Shown piece after piece: positions 24,956 through 32,617 of a stretch of 64,000 bases of DNA (positions are counted from its first letter, which is position 1; every line of letters begins with the position of its first letter). The notes under the pieces were generated by a model, which had not been told where the DNA came from, ran no database searches, and saw nothing but the letters and a program-made list of their open reading frames with translations. The stretch covers positions 51,975 through 115,974 of the forward strand of contig JAHFCU010000003.1 of the NCBI GenBank assembly GCA_023249305.1, written 5' to 3'. A program made the position numbers and the translations under genes. This stretch comes from Gemmatimonadota bacterium (GTDB lineage: Bacteria > Gemmatimonadota > Gemmatimonadetes > Gemmatimonadales > Gemmatimonadaceae).

Positions 24956-25510
24956 CTAGTACCTGGCGCCCTGCGGCTCTTTCGGATTGGCGGGGTTTGT
25001 GCCGTGCAACGTCTGCACGTACGCCACGGCGTCTTCCACTTGGTCGGGTTTCAGCACCTTGCCCCAGTTGGGCATGCCCTTCGCGAGCACGCCCTCGCTG
25101 ACCGTCTTGATGATCTCCGACGGGCGGCCACCGTGGAGCCAGAAGTCGTCGGTGAGGTTCGGGCCAATCAGGCCGCCGCCATCGGGACGATGGCACGCCG
25201 CACAATACGTTGTGAACACCACCTTGCCGGCCGCAACGCGCGCCGGATCCTTGGCGAACGCGGCGACCTGATCGTCGGTGTACGCAGCCGTCGCCTTTGG
25301 GTGCGCCGCATTCAGCGCCGCCATCTGCTGCTCGTAGGCCTTCACCTTGCCGGGACCGACGCCGATGCCGAGTGGGTCCCACATGTAGAGCGGTACCACG
25401 AGGATCGTCGCGTAGAAAATCCACTTCCACCACGTCGGCAGTGGATTGTCGAACTCCTGGATGCCGTCGTACGAGTGCTCCAGCAGCCGATCGTTATCGT
25501 TGTCAGCCAT
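24956..25510 (-). CDS. ccoP: cbb3 oxidase subunit III CcoP, one-heme form
   Basis: The start is at the ATG at 25508-25510 (MADNDNDRLLEHSYDGIQE), giving 184 residues. The N-terminus has the CcoP signature DGIQEFDNPLPTWWKWIFYATI with the membrane helix. Only one heme motif is present, CAACH, with the distal Met in KGMPNWG. Most CcoP proteins are about 300 residues with two hemes, so this is a shortened form with a single cytochrome c domain. It relays electrons from cytochrome c to the CcoNO core. Confidence 0.9.
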   Translation of the reverse strand: MADNDNDRLLEHSYDGIQEFDNPLPTWWKWIFYATILVVPLYMWDPLGIGVGPGKVKAYEQQMAALNAAHPKATAAYTDDQVAAFAKDPARVAAGKVVFTTYCAACHRPDGGGLIGPNLTDDFWLHGGRPSEIIKTVSEGVLAKGMPNWGKVLKPDQVEDAVAYVQTLHGTNPANPKEPQGARY

Positions 25511-25535
25511 ATGCGCTCCGGTGCGCCGCGCGTGC

Positions 25536-25718
25536 TCAGCGCGGCGTCTGTGGATGTTCGTCGTCGAGTGGCATCCGGCTGGCGGCGTCATACGTCTTCT
25601 GCCGGCCGGGGGCGAAGATCGCGATCACGATCACGAGGAACGCCGCGATGAAGAGGATCATCGCAACCTCGGCGTAGACCGAGAGGTTCGCCGCGCCCAT
25701 GATGTCGGAGAGCTTCAT
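25536..25718 (-). CDS. ccoQ: cbb3 oxidase subunit IV CcoQ
   Basis: This 60-residue protein has one membrane helix (AMILFIAAFLVIVIAIFAP) and a short polar tail, between ccoNO and ccoP. Its ATG overlaps the ccoNO stop by one base (TGATG). CcoQ stabilises the CcoP contact with the core. Identity rests on size, topology and place in the cluster. Confidence 0.85.
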   Translation of the reverse strand: MKLSDIMGAANLSVYAEVAMILFIAAFLVIVIAIFAPGRQKTYDAASRMPLDDEHPQTPR

Positions 25719-27940
25719 CAGCGGCTCCCGCCGCTCGCGTTGAACGCGATGGGCTTGATGGTCGGCGTCGAGTGCTGTGCCGTGCCGGATGCGTTCTTGA
25801 TGTCGCGTCCGAGCCGCTGCAGGTACGCCGTCAGCGCCACGATCTCCTTGTCGCCGAGCCCCTTCGGGCCGCCGGCCGCCTCGATGGACGCGGCGACCTG
25901 CGCGGCTTGGGCCTTGGCCATCTCAGGCGCCCTGTTGACGGCGTCCCCGTACGGCACGCCGATCATGGCCATGGCGTCCACATGCTTCTGGATGACGGCG
26001 AAGTCGATGATGTTGATCTGCAGCTGCGGGTATGCCGGCATGATGGACTTCTGCGTCACTTCGCGCGGGTTGTACATGTGCCGCACGTGCCAGAGATCCG
26101 GATACTTGCCGCCCTCGCGCGCGAGGTCCGGCCCGATGCGGCGCGAGCCCCACAGGAACGGATGGTCATACACCGACTCGCCCGGCTTGGAGTAATCGCC
26201 GTACCGCTCAGTCTCGTAGGTCAGGGGCCGCACCATCTGCGAGTGGCAGTTGAAACACCCCTCGCGCTGGTAGATGTCACGCCCGGCAAGCTCGAGCGGC
26301 GCGTACGGCTTGACACTGGCGATGGTCGGCACGTTCGACTTGATCAGGAACGTCGGAATGATCTCAAACAGCGACGCGACGATCACCGCAACCGCCGTCA
26401 TCACTGAGAAGAAGAGCGGCATCCCTTCCCACTTGCGATGCCACTGCGCCGACGCGAAGCGGGTCCACAGGCCACCAACTGCTGGTGCGTGGCGGTCGGC
26501 AGGCGCTTCGCTCAACGGAGCGGCCTTGACCACCAGCACTTCGTACGCCGCCGGACGTGCCGCCCAGGTCTTGTAGACGTTGTAGATACCCACGACCATG
26601 CCGCTGATGTAGAGCAGGCCGCCGGCCACACGCACCCAGTACATCGGCATCAGCCGAATCACGGTTTCCACGAAGTCGGGGTACTGCAGACGTCCGGTTT
26701 CGTCGAACGCGCGCCACATCAGCCCTTGCGTCGCGCCAGCCGAGTAGATCGCGACGACATAGAGCAGGATGCCGAACGAGGCGAGCCAGAAGTGCAAGTT
26801 GACCAGACCCTTGCTGTGCATCTCCGTCTGGAAGAGACGCGGGGCGAGCCAGTACACCATGCCAAACGTCAGGAACCCGTTCCAGCCGAGCGCGCCCGTA
26901 TGCACGTGCGCGATGATCCAATCGGTGTAGTGCGCCAGCGCGTTCACGCTCTTGATCGAGAGCATCGGGCCCTCGAACGTGGACATGCCGTACGCGGTGA
27001 CCGCGACCACGAAGAACTTGAGGATCGGGTCGTCGGCGACCTTGTGCCACGCGCCACGCAGCGTGAGCAGGCCATTCACCATACCGCCCCAGCTTGGCAT
27101 CCACAGCATCACGGAGAAGAGCATGCCGAGCGTGGAGGCCCAGTCGGGAAGCGCGGTGTAGTGCAGGTGGTGCGGACCGGCCCAGATGTACAGGAAGACC
27201 AGCGTCCAGAAGTGCAGGATGGACAGCTTGTAGCTGAACACGGGGCGATCGGCCGCCTTCGGCATGAAGTAGTACATGAGGCCGAGGAACGGCGTCGTCA
27301 GGAAGAAGGCGACGGCGTTGTGCCCGTACCACCACTGCATAAAGGCGTCCTGCACGCCCGCGTAGATGCTGTAGCTCTTAAACGCTCCCGCTGGAACGGA
27401 CAAGTTGTTGAAGATGTGCAGGATCGCGACGGTGATGATCGACGCGATGTAGAACCAGATCGCGACATAGATGTGGCGCTCACGGCGCCTGGTCAACGTC
27501 ACGAAGTAGTTGATGGCGAAGGCGACCCAGACGACGGCAATCGCGATGTCAATCGGCCACTCGAGCTCCGCGTATTCCTTCGACTGCGTGATGCCGAGCG
27601 GCAGCGTGAGCGCAGCCGCGACGATGATCGCCTGCCAGCCCCAGAAGTGGAACTTGCTCAGTCCGTCGCTCCACATGCGCGTCTTGAGCAGGCGCTGCGA
27701 GGAGTAGTAGGCGCCGGTGAACCACGCGTTGCCGGCGAAGGCGAAGATCACCGCATTCGTATGCAGCGGGCGGAGCCGCCCGAAGGTGAGCAGCGGCGCG
27801 ATGTTGAGGCCCGGCACCGGCAGTTGAATGGCGATGATCAGGCCGACGAGGAATCCGACCAGACCCCAGATCATCGTGGCCCACAAGAACTTCCGTACGA
27901 TGTCGTCGTCGTACGAAAACGAGTCGAGGCGAGCGTTCAT
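25718..27940 (-). CDS. ccoNO: Fused cbb3 oxidase subunits I and II (CcoN-CcoO)
   Basis: This 740-residue protein is one chain. Residues 1 to about 480 are CcoN: heme b ligand in RPLHTNAVIF, CuB His in WWYGHNAVAFF, the AGPHHLHYT pair, and HYTDWIIAHVHTGALG for the high- and low-spin hemes. After a linker with PADRHAP, the CcoO part has one membrane helix and a cytochrome c domain with CFNCHSQMVRPL. It is the proton-pumping O2-reducing core of a high-affinity oxidase. The CcoN-CcoO fusion removes the usual gene boundary. No ribosome site stands out before the ATG. Confidence 0.95.
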   Translation of the reverse strand: MNARLDSFSYDDDIVRKFLWATMIWGLVGFLVGLIIAIQLPVPGLNIAPLLTFGRLRPLHTNAVIFAFAGNAWFTGAYYSSQRLLKTRMWSDGLSKFHFWGWQAIIVAAALTLPLGITQSKEYAELEWPIDIAIAVVWVAFAINYFVTLTRRRERHIYVAIWFYIASIITVAILHIFNNLSVPAGAFKSYSIYAGVQDAFMQWWYGHNAVAFFLTTPFLGLMYYFMPKAADRPVFSYKLSILHFWTLVFLYIWAGPHHLHYTALPDWASTLGMLFSVMLWMPSWGGMVNGLLTLRGAWHKVADDPILKFFVVAVTAYGMSTFEGPMLSIKSVNALAHYTDWIIAHVHTGALGWNGFLTFGMVYWLAPRLFQTEMHSKGLVNLHFWLASFGILLYVVAIYSAGATQGLMWRAFDETGRLQYPDFVETVIRLMPMYWVRVAGGLLYISGMVVGIYNVYKTWAARPAAYEVLVVKAAPLSEAPADRHAPAVGGLWTRFASAQWHRKWEGMPLFFSVMTAVAVIVASLFEIIPTFLIKSNVPTIASVKPYAPLELAGRDIYQREGCFNCHSQMVRPLTYETERYGDYSKPGESVYDHPFLWGSRRIGPDLAREGGKYPDLWHVRHMYNPREVTQKSIMPAYPQLQINIIDFAVIQKHVDAMAMIGVPYGDAVNRAPEMAKAQAAQVAASIEAAGGPKGLGDKEIVALTAYLQRLGRDIKNASGTAQHSTPTIKPIAFNASGGSR

Positions 27941-27979
27941 CGCTGCTCCGAAAGGGAAGACGTGTGCAATCGAGGAAAT

Positions 27980-29860
27980 CTACTGATTCTCTGAAGACGC
28001 GCGCAGCGCATTGAGGATGACCGCCACGTCAATCGCTTCTTGGAGCATCGCGCCCGTCGTGGGCGAGAAGTAGCCGAGCGTGGCGGCAACCATCGCGAGT
28101 CCGCTCAGTCCCAGGCCCACCGTGATGCTCTGTCGCGCGATGTACACCGCGCGACGGCCGACGCGGATGGCATCGGCCACGCGCGTGATGTCGTCGCAAA
28201 GAATCACGGCGTCGGCGGCCTCGGCGGCGATGCCACCGCCATGTGCGGCCAGCGCGATGCCCGCCGTCGCCGCGCTGAGCGCCGGCGCGTCGTTCGTGCC
28301 GTCGCCAACCATGACGACGTGACGGCCCTGTTGCATGAGCTCGCGCACCGCCTCCACCTTCTGTTGCGGCATCAGGTCGCCGCGCGCATCGGTGATACCG
28401 ACGGCTCGCGCGATGCCCTCGACGTTGGCTTGATGATCGCCGGAGAGCAGCACAAGGTGCCGCAAGCCGAGCCGACGCAGGGCATCGAAGAACCCGTGCA
28501 GTCCCTCACGCGCATGGTCGGCGTACTCGATGGCGCCAACCACGGTGCCCTCGACGGCGACCACGCCGCGCAAGCCCGCGCCGCGCGCCGCCGCGATGGC
28601 GTCGAGTTGCGACGGGAAGAGCGTGGACAACCACGCCGCAGCGCCCACCGCCACGTCGCGTCCGTCCACCGTGCCGCGCACGCCGAGTCCCGGCGCGTCC
28701 ACGACATTCGACGCGACGGGCGGCTTGATGCCTCGGCGCATCGCGGCATCCACGGTGCTGCGCGCGAGGTGATGGCCGGAGCCGATCTCCACGGCGGCGG
28801 CGAGCCGCAGCACGTCATCGGACATCCAGCCCTCGAGCGCGTCCACGGCCACCACCTCCGGGCGGCCGATGGTGAGCGTGCCCGTCTTGTCGAACACCGC
28901 CGTGTCCACGCTGGCGAGCCGCTCCAGCGCGCCGCCGCTGCGCACGACCACCTGATGCCGCGCCGCGCGGTTGATGCCGCCGATGATGGCGACTGGTGTG
29001 GCGAGCAGGAGCGGGCAGGGCGTGGCCACGACCAGCACGGCGAGCACACGCAGCGGATCGTGCGTCAGAAACCAAGCAACGGCGCAGACCAGCAACGTGG
29101 CCGGCGTGAACCAGACGGCGTAGCGATCGGCGATGCGCTGAATCGGGGACTTCTCCGACTGCGCCGTGCGTACCAACTCGACGATGCGCGCGTAGAGCGA
29201 CTCACGCGCTGGACGCGTGGCGCGCACAACGATGGCCCCCTCGAGATTCACGGCCCCCGAACGCACCTCACTGCCCGCTTGCACCAGGTCGGGTGGCGCT
29301 TCGCCCGTGAGTCGCGACACATCGAGGTGCGAACGGCCGCGCTCGATGACGCCATCGGCGGGAAGCATCTCGCCGGGGCGCACGAGGAGGAAGTCACCGG
29401 GGACGATGTCCGCGGCCTCGATGTCGTCATGGTGTCCGTCGGGTCGCTGGCGATGCGCCGTCCGGGGCGCGGCCTCCTCGAGGGCGCGCACGGCATTGGA
29501 CGCGCGGCCTTCCGCGTAGCGCTCCAGCCACTCGCCTCCCGTCTGCATAAGGACGATGACGAGGCCGGCCACCGGCTGGCCCAGCGCCGCGGCGCCGATG
29601 ATCGAGAGCGAGGCGGCGACGTCGGCCGCGAAGTTGCCGCGCAGCACGCCACGCGCCGTACGGACCACGACGGGGAGGCCCGCGACCACGAGCACAGCCA
29701 TCCAGCCACGCCAGACCCACGGTGTGTCCGCATGCGCGAGGCGCACGACGCCGCCCACGGCGAGGGCGAGCACGGCGAGCGCAGGGAGCCAGGTGGCACC
29801 GCGGGTCAGCGGAAACGCCCCCGCGCCGCGAGCGGCGGGGGGGCGTTCGTCCTGCGTCAT
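27980..29860 (-). CDS. P1B-type heavy-metal ATPase without N-terminal metal domain
   Basis: This 626-residue protein has the P-type ATPase core: actuator SRLTGEAPPDL, the membrane metal site ATPCPLLLATPVAIIGG, phosphorylation site DKTGTLTIG and hinge MVGDGTNDAPAL. No HMA domain precedes the helices. The motif CPLLLATP in place of CPCALGLATP, and GHHLARS at the place of the usual S-E-H-P-L element, separate it from the copper ATPases. The transported metal cannot be told from sequence. It lies 39 bp before ccoNO on the same strand, so it may serve oxidase biogenesis or metal homeostasis at low oxygen. Confidence 0.88.
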   Translation of the reverse strand: MTQDERPPAARGAGAFPLTRGATWLPALAVLALAVGGVVRLAHADTPWVWRGWMAVLVVAGLPVVVRTARGVLRGNFAADVAASLSIIGAAALGQPVAGLVIVLMQTGGEWLERYAEGRASNAVRALEEAAPRTAHRQRPDGHHDDIEAADIVPGDFLLVRPGEMLPADGVIERGRSHLDVSRLTGEAPPDLVQAGSEVRSGAVNLEGAIVVRATRPARESLYARIVELVRTAQSEKSPIQRIADRYAVWFTPATLLVCAVAWFLTHDPLRVLAVLVVATPCPLLLATPVAIIGGINRAARHQVVVRSGGALERLASVDTAVFDKTGTLTIGRPEVVAVDALEGWMSDDVLRLAAAVEIGSGHHLARSTVDAAMRRGIKPPVASNVVDAPGLGVRGTVDGRDVAVGAAAWLSTLFPSQLDAIAAARGAGLRGVVAVEGTVVGAIEYADHAREGLHGFFDALRRLGLRHLVLLSGDHQANVEGIARAVGITDARGDLMPQQKVEAVRELMQQGRHVVMVGDGTNDAPALSAATAGIALAAHGGGIAAEAADAVILCDDITRVADAIRVGRRAVYIARQSITVGLGLSGLAMVAATLGYFSPTTGAMLQEAIDVAVILNALRASSENQ

Positions 29861-29868
29861 GGCATCTC

Positions 29869-30027
29869 CTACTTAGCGGCCTGGGCAGCGGGCGGCTCGT
29901 GCGCGCCGAACTTGGCGTTGGTGAGTCTGACGATGCCGAAGAGCAATATGGCGAGGGCAACGGCGCCGACGATGAGTCCAGAGTAGGCAGCCTTGCGGTC
30001 CTCGGGGTGATGCGTGCTGGCGCTCAT
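29869..30027 (-). CDS. Small single-helix membrane protein
   Basis: This 52-residue product starts at the ATG at 30025-30027. It begins MSASTHHPEDRKAAYSG, has one membrane helix (LIVGAVALAILLFGIVRL) and an Ala/Pro tail. The stop is 8 bp before the start of the P1B ATPase, and the cyclophilin gene ends 38 bp upstream. It is not a recognised family. Position suggests a small partner of the ATPase or of the oxidase. It is too short to be certain, but frame, spacing and topology support it. Confidence 0.6.
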   Translation of the reverse strand: MSASTHHPEDRKAAYSGLIVGAVALAILLFGIVRLTNAKFGAHEPPAAQAAK

Positions 30028-30065
30028 GCGTGTCCTCGCAGCGTAGGGGGCGTCGGCGCGCGTCG

Positions 30066-30524
30066 CTAGGCGACGCGCACCGTAGTCATGAAGTCGTTCT
30101 GCTTGATCTTCTTCATCACGTCGAGACCCGCGGTAATCTGGCCGAAGATGGTGTGCACGCCGTTCAAGTGCCGCGTGCCGGACTCGCTGAGCACCATGAA
30201 GAACTGGCTGCCGCCGGTGTCCTTGCCGGCGTGCGCCATCGACAGCGCGCCCACCGCGTGCTTGTGGGGATTGCCCGCCGTCTCGCACTTGATCGTCCAG
30301 CCCGGTCCGCCGGTGCCGACGCGCGGGTGGCCGTTCGGGAGCTCCTTGGAGAGCGGATCACCGCCCTGCACCACGAAGTCCGCGATAACGCGGTGGAACT
30401 TCACGCCGTCGTAGAACCCCTGGTTCGCGAGCTTCTCGAAGTTCTCGACCGTCTTCGGCGCAGCCTCGTCGTAGAGTTCGGCCACGATGGTGCCGACGTT
30501 GGTCTCGAAGGTAGCGTTTTTCAT
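30066..30524 (-). CDS. Cyclophilin-type peptidyl-prolyl isomerase
   Basis: This 152-residue protein with no signal peptide is therefore cytosolic. The cyclophilin core is complete: [15 protein letters not shown] (catalytic Arg), [21 protein letters not shown] and [12 protein letters not shown]. It matches the compact bacterial PpiB-like form and catalyses cis-trans isomerisation at proline bonds. The leader contains a purine-rich repeat and no clear ribosome site. Confidence 0.92.
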   Translation of the reverse strand: MKNATFETNVGTIVAELYDEAAPKTVENFEKLANQGFYDGVKFHRVIADFVVQGGDPLSKELPNGHPRVGTGGPGWTIKCETAGNPHKHAVGALSMAHAGKDTGGSQFFMVLSESGTRHLNGVHTIFGQITAGLDVMKKIKQNDFMTTVRVA

Positions 30525-30529
30525 AAGGG

Positions 30530-30590
30530 AAGAGAGGAACTGAGTGAAACAGAGTGCAACAGAAGAGAACAGAGAACTGAAAACTAAGCG
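30530..30590. repeat. Degenerate purine-rich intergenic repeat
   Basis: The stretch reads as a chain of related units such as AACTGAG, AACAGAG, AACAGAAGAG and AACTGAAAAC on the plus strand. It lies between the cyclophilin start and the end of the TonB-like lipoprotein gene. It looks like decayed short tandem repeat rather than coding sequence. Confidence 0.5.
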
Positions 30591-30606
30591 TCGTTGGAAG
30601 ACGGGG

Positions 30607-31077
30607 CTACTTCGCGGGGCGGCGCGCGCCGGGCGTTGCCGTGAAGACCCACAACCCAGCCACGCGACAGCCGTTCTTGTAGGCCGGCGTATACGTCCAC
30701 TTCGGAATCAGCGACTTGAGATTGTCGGCAAGCCACGCGTGTGTGGTTTCGATGACTGCAAACGTCTTCATGTCGGGCTTGCCCGTGGTGTCCACGACCA
30801 CCGAGACCTTCACCTTCGTAGTGCCATCGCGACGAATGACGCCTCGTGGATAGCCGCCCTTGGGCGGCATGAGCGGTCGCGGGTCGTACTTCACGACGCC
30901 CGGCGCGCGATCCACCGCAAGTCCCGGCGCCTTCGCGGCTTCGGCCTGCACGAGATAGCACAGGTCGCTGTTGAGTAGCGCGACCGGTTCGGGCGCGGGT
31001 GGCGGTGGTGGTGGCGGCGGTTGGCACGCGGCGAGAAGGAAAGCGGCGCTGCTGGCGGCGAGAAGACGGCGAATCAC
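30607..31077 (-). CDS. Lipoprotein with TonB C-terminal-like domain
   Basis: I take the GTG at 31075-31077 as start, because it gives a compact lipoprotein signal ([19 protein letters not shown]) followed by a poly-Pro stretch. The 156-residue product has a TonB-C-like fold: [23 protein letters not shown], a helix, then [22 protein letters not shown]. The same VVDTTG pattern occurs in the partial gene at the left edge. A lipid-anchored form is not a classical TonB, so it may be a periplasmic relative without energy transduction. It lies 19 bp after nth. Confidence 0.7.
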   Translation of the reverse strand: MIRRLLAASSAAFLLAACQPPPPPPPPAPEPVALLNSDLCYLVQAEAAKAPGLAVDRAPGVVKYDPRPLMPPKGGYPRGVIRRDGTTKVKVSVVVDTTGKPDMKTFAVIETTHAWLADNLKSLIPKWTYTPAYKNGCRVAGLWVFTATPGARRPAK

Positions 31078-31096
31078 GAGTGATCTGAGCAAGTGG

Positions 31097-31843
31097 TTAA
31101 GTGACGGCTGACGGACAAATGTCGGCGAGCGTGCAGTCGGCGCAACGCGGCTTGCGCGCAGCGCAAACACGCCGGCCATGCCAGATGAGCAAGTGGGAAA
31201 GCCGCGCCCATCCATCGCGCGCAAACAGCGGCATCAGCGCCTGCTCGATGCGCACCGCGTCGGTTTCGGAGGTCAGTCCGAAACGCGACGTGAGACGGGC
31301 AACGTGGGTATCCACGACAATGCCATCGTTGCGCAGGAATGCGTTGCCAAGCAGCACGTTGGCCGTCTTGCGTCCAACGCCGGGAAGGGCGGTCAGCGCG
31401 TCCATGTCGGCGGGGACCTCGCCGTGGTGCGATGCAACCAGGGCTCGGGCCATTCCAATCAACGATTTCGCCTTGGCGCGGAAGAAGCCGGTACTCTTGA
31501 TGACGGCTTCCACGTCTTCCGGCGCCGCCACGCCAAGTGCCGCGGCGCTCGGCCAGCGCCGGAAGAGATCCGGTGTGACCATGTTGACGCGCTTGTCGGT
31601 GCACTGCGCCGAGAGGATGGTAGCGCAGAGCAGTTCGAAGGGAGAACGGAAGTCGAGCTCGCAATGCGCATCGGGATAGAGCGTGGCGAGCCGACGCTCG
31701 ATCTCCTGCGCCAATGCGGCGAGGGCGTCGGCGGTGACTCCGCGGCGACGTCGGCGGGACGCCGGACGTGTCGTCGGCCGTGCCGCCGGCCGCGCCGCCG
31801 GCCGCGCCGTGCGGGCGCCGCGTTTGGGGGTGCGCTTCCTCAC
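31097..31843 (-). CDS. nth: Endonuclease III
   Basis: The GTG at 31841-31843 is the likely start; the leader sequence there is also the tail of a terminator. The first 35 residues are a basic Arg/Pro/Ala-rich extension. The catalytic part has ILSAQCTDKRVN with the catalytic Lys, the helix-hairpin-helix LPGVGRKTANVLL, the Asp in VVDTHVARL, and the 4Fe-4S motif C-x6-C-x2-C-x5-C (CAARKPRCADCTLADIC). It removes oxidised pyrimidines from DNA and nicks abasic sites. Confidence 0.93.
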   Translation of the reverse strand: MRKRTPKRGARTARPAARPAARPTTRPASRRRRRGVTADALAALAQEIERRLATLYPDAHCELDFRSPFELLCATILSAQCTDKRVNMVTPDLFRRWPSAAALGVAAPEDVEAVIKSTGFFRAKAKSLIGMARALVASHHGEVPADMDALTALPGVGRKTANVLLGNAFLRNDGIVVDTHVARLTSRFGLTSETDAVRIEQALMPLFARDGWARLSHLLIWHGRRVCAARKPRCADCTLADICPSAVT

Positions 31844-31845
31844 CC

Positions 31846-31877
31846 ACAAAAAATAACCCCGGCGTGGCTCGCCGGGG
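31846..31877 (-). terminator. Intrinsic terminator
   Basis: A perfect 8-bp stem, CCCCGGCG (31857-31864) with CGCCGGGG (31870-31877) and a 5-base loop, is followed on the minus strand by TTATTTTTT. It ends transcription of the gene at 31898-32353 immediately before nth. This is the clearest terminator in the window. Confidence 0.9.
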
Positions 31878-31897
31878 TCCAGAAGCCCTGAAGGGAG

Positions 31898-32353
31898 CTA
31901 CTCCTCGATGCCTGCGTGGATGGCGAGGCGATCAATAAGGGCGTGCAGCTGCTTCTCCGTGAGGTCGATCTCCTGGGCAGCGCCTTCAACGTCGAGCAGG
32001 CCCGCGCGCATCGAGATGGCCACCTGATTCAGGTAACGGATCTTCGCGAGGATCTCGTCGGTCGCCTTGCGAAGGCCGTGGTAGCGCCGCTTTTCGGCGA
32101 GTGCGCGCCGATGCCGGCGCACGAGTTCATCGGGACCGATGCGGCGGGCAAGCGTGAGCACCTCGTCCTTGGTGCGCCCCGGGAGCGCACCGCGATCGGG
32201 AAGGCCGAGGTCGTCCCACGATTCGTCGGCGAACCACAGGCGCCCGACATACTCGATGCCGTCGTACGTGATGCGCACCGAGACCGTGTACCGCTTGCCC
32301 TCGGTCTCGATGGTAGCGACGTACGGTTGGGAGATCTCGTCGTAGGCGCTCAT
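31898..32353 (-). CDS. Conserved-type hypothetical cytosolic protein
   Basis: The start is at the ATG at 32351-32353 (MSAYDEISQPYVATIETEG), giving 151 residues; the longer open frame upstream is not convincing. The N-terminal half looks like beta strands (KRYTVSVRITYDGIEYVGRLWFADESWDDLGLPD). The C-terminal half is helical and charged (DEILAKIRYLNQVAISMRAGLLDVEGAAQEIDLTEKQLHALI). There is no signal peptide or membrane helix. I do not recognise the family. A strong terminator follows it, so it is transcribed apart from nth. Confidence 0.7.
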   Translation of the reverse strand: MSAYDEISQPYVATIETEGKRYTVSVRITYDGIEYVGRLWFADESWDDLGLPDRGALPGRTKDEVLTLARRIGPDELVRRHRRALAEKRRYHGLRKATDEILAKIRYLNQVAISMRAGLLDVEGAAQEIDLTEKQLHALIDRLAIHAGIEE

Positions 32354-32357
32354 GCAG

Positions 32358-32603
32358 TCAGCTGCGCTCGGGCGAAGTGCAATCGGGGAAATTGCGGATG
32401 GCGCGGAAGCGCGCCTCCGGTTGCTCAACATACGGCACGTAGCCGCCGTCATCCAGTACGCCAAGCTCTATCCAGAGCCCCGCGACGACGGCCCGCGACG
32501 ACTCAAGGGGGATCAGGTCGTCTCGTTCGTGTACGACGAGGGCAGAACAATGGACGTCGCGGAGCGCGTCGCGCGCACCCCGCCCGCCACTGAGTCTGCG
32601 CAC
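32358..32603 (-). pseudogene. Decayed C-terminal fragment of an alpha/beta hydrolase
   Basis: The frame reads CSALVVHERDDLIPLESSR, then LGVLDDGGYVPYVEQPEARFRAI. This is the end of an alpha/beta hydrolase: the acid loop (usually G-x-x-D-x-I-P) and the final His loop (G-H-x-P-Y-x-E-x-P). The catalytic His is replaced by Tyr and no upstream part of the gene exists, since the M28 peptidase gene ends at 32618. I read it as a remnant after deletion. Confidence 0.65.
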
Positions 32604-32617
32604 GCGCTCGCCGCCCG

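Noticed and set aside
26438..27994. A 518-codon plus-strand open frame opposite ccoNO
   Set aside because: The ccoNO product has all heme and copper ligands, so the antisense frame is not a gene.
28040..29986. A 648-codon plus-strand open frame opposite the P1B ATPase gene
   Set aside because: Its translation is Arg/His/Asp-rich with no domain, and it lies wholly antisense to a gene with clear motifs. Long antisense frames are expected at this GC content.
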